NCBI GenBank assembly: GCA_016785225.1 | Contig: JAFBJZ010000361.1 | Span: 372,001 to 436,000 of the forward strand | Direction of reading: 5' to 3' | DNA length: 64,000 nt | From: Psettodes erumei | Lineage: Eukaryota > Chordata > Actinopteri > Pleuronectiformes > Psettodidae | Shown here: positions 62,401 to 64,000 of the stretch, in pieces | Layout of the letters: the number at the start of each line of letters is the position of its first letter | How positions within the stretch are numbered: position 1 is the stretch's first letter | Translations under genes and position numbers: made by a program | Notes under the pieces: generated by a model | Seen by the model: only the letters and a program-made list of their open reading frames with translations | Databases searched by the model: none | Told to the model about the DNA's origin: nothing

Positions 62401-63470
62401 CAAGAGGTCCAAATGGCAGAACTGGTGGAAAAACACACATGACTCAAGTTCTGTTAGTGCTCTCCTGGCGTGGACCAGCCCCAGACAGATGGGACTTGGT
62501 GCTGGTCCTTCTCATGTAAAAAAAAATCCAAAATCCTGATTACATGGATAGTTATTCTCTTTTTCTTCAGCCATGGTGCTAATTTTAAATACTGACATGA
62601 AGCTCTCAGAACTTTGATATACATTAATTATTACCACCTGAGGCTGCTGAGCTGATTTGAAGACAGGTCCTGTCAATGCTAATGTATTACAGAGCTAAGG
62701 GTTGAGGGTTTTTTGTAACAGGATTATATACAGTATGTACAGGTGGGGCCTCACATACATGATGACAGCTATTTTGCCTTGAAGATGTCTGCAGTCAGGC
62801 CACATGAGGAAATGAGATCCCATTATATACAGTTTTTAGCAAGTGCATTGATTTATAGAGAAAAATGTAAAATCTACGCATGATAGTTTTATTTTGAAAT
62901 TTGTGAGAGGAAGTCAATCATTGTCTATTCTCCAGCTTAACAACTCATCCTCACAGTCGCTGCTGGCTCCTGTCAGGGCTCATGTAATTCAGAAAAGCAT
63001 CTCCATTCAGCTGAATTTAACACTGGGATCCGGACACATCAAGGGGAATATAAATGGTGCAAGCACAGTGAGAATGTGTTTCTGTCACCATTTATACACA
63101 GCAAGATGTTAATGATTGCAGCCTTAACTCAAACCTGGGTCACTATAAACCACAACCAAGACCCTCACCTAAAAATCTGTACACACCAACATTACTGCAA
63201 GGCATGTGTTCACTGACATCACAATGACTGCAGTTTAAGGTCCTCTTAAATACTGAACTTAACTCAGGTATCATTCCAGCATCAGTACTACACTGAGTAA
63301 TAACTGTATTAACTTTGTATTACTCACTCACTGTATTACTGATGCTCCCAGCACAAACTGGGGACAGTGTAGCACCAAAGTGGTAATTTTCCTCTTTACA
63401 ATGCAACAGTTAGAGGAAACATTCAAGCTCTCCTTGAAAATATTATTTGCCTTTTGCACAGCTACTGAGC
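62401..63470. other. Non-coding stretch
   Basis: No gene is recognised. Confidence 0.45.
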
Positions 63471-64000
63471 ACTTTGTTAGGGACACCTGTATCAAGTCTC
63501 AGCAGTGCAATGCATAAAATCCTGTGGACACAGTCCAAGGGCTTCAGTTAATGTTCACATCAAACATTAACATGTGAAGGAGGGAAAAAATTATCTCAGC
63601 GACTTTGACTATGATAATTGTTGGTGCCAGAAGGGCTGGTTTCAGTATTTTCGAAACTATTGATCTGGGATATGAGGTCTCTAGAGTTTTTACTCAGAAT
63701 GGGGCCAAAAACAAACAAAAAGAAAAACATCCAGTGAGCATCAGTTCTGAGAACAGAAACACTTTGTTGATGACAGAGGTCAGAGGTCAAACTCACAAAC
63801 ACTGGACAGGTGAAGGCTGGTCTGATAAAGCTGGATTTCTGAGTCTGTGGTTGTATATTAAAAGATGGTATGGTCAGAACTGAGCATCACTGGTATGAAT
63901 CAATGGACCCAGTCTGCTTTGTGTCAACAGTCCAGGCCTCTGGCGGTGGTGTAATGGTGTGGCGCACTTTGTGCAAACCAATCAGTCATGTATGAAAAAT
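63471..64000 (+). mobile_element. Tc1-like transposon fragment, cut by window end
   Basis: It begins with a diverged terminal repeat (gagcactttgttagggacacctgta). Around 63600-63700 it encodes the DNA-binding domain wording of a second fish Tc1 family (gcgactttgac, gttggtgccagaagggctgg). Near 63795-63810 the sequence jumps to a later part (ctggtctgataaagctggatttctg) and continues to ggcggtggtgtaatggtgtgg, showing an internal deletion. It differs from the families at 33195 and 41890. The right end lies outside the window. Confidence 0.75.

Noticed and set aside
1..64000. CRISPR arrays, prokaryotic operons or an embedded defence system
   Set aside because: No regularly spaced repeats and no bacterial gene organisation; all evidence points to a fish chromosome.

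Overview
The window is vertebrate nuclear DNA, almost certainly from a ray-finned (teleost) fish. The evidence is a spliced GPCR gene with GT-AG introns, abundant CA/GT microsatellites, decayed CR1/L2/Rex1-type LINEs, Tc1-like transposons of families typical of fish, LTR remnants, and a relic of the teleost-expanded pim-like kinase family. Nothing bacterial, viral or CRISPR-like is present. Most open reading frames of 60-130 codons are chance frames or fragments of mobile elements.

The one gene I can assemble with confidence lies on the minus strand from about 56957 down to 44042. It is a thyrotropin-releasing hormone receptor, best matched by eye to the TRHR2 subtype (trhr2). Five coding exons (56957-56575, 54545-54413, 53866-53715, 51967-51844, 44620-44042) join in frame across four canonical introns (phases 2, 0, 2, 0) into 456 codons. 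Seven membrane segments, the E-R-Y box, the W-M-P-Y-R and N-P-V-I-Y motifs, both conserved extracellular cysteines and all four classic TRH-contact residues are present. The first intron splits the arginine codon of the E-R-Y box.

Left of the gene, about 44 kb (1-44041) has no recognisable intact host gene. It holds LTR-like remnants (3332-3795, 6748-6992, 20693-21174, 37452-37882), a MITE (8963-9284), LINE pieces in both orientations (14420-14515, 18140-19684, 23605-24170, 26035-26620, 31730-32482), a Tc1 copy carrying a nested LTR (33195-34205), another Tc1-like element (41890-42840), a near-perfect hairpin (35646-35700), and a broken pim-like kinase fragment (22440 to about 21840, minus). 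A repeated unit of about 240 bp occurs at 23237 and 27869. Right of the gene are a CpG-rich block (59040-59340) that could be the trhr2 promoter, another LINE tail (61090-61385), a decayed coding-like stretch I could not identify (61440-62400), and a Tc1-like fragment cut by the window end.

I found no convincing previously undescribed system. The points most worth a second look are the five-exon receptor with its E-R-Y intron, the pim-like relic and its nearby duplicated unit, the MITE with two competing target-site readings, and the unidentified region at 61440-62400.
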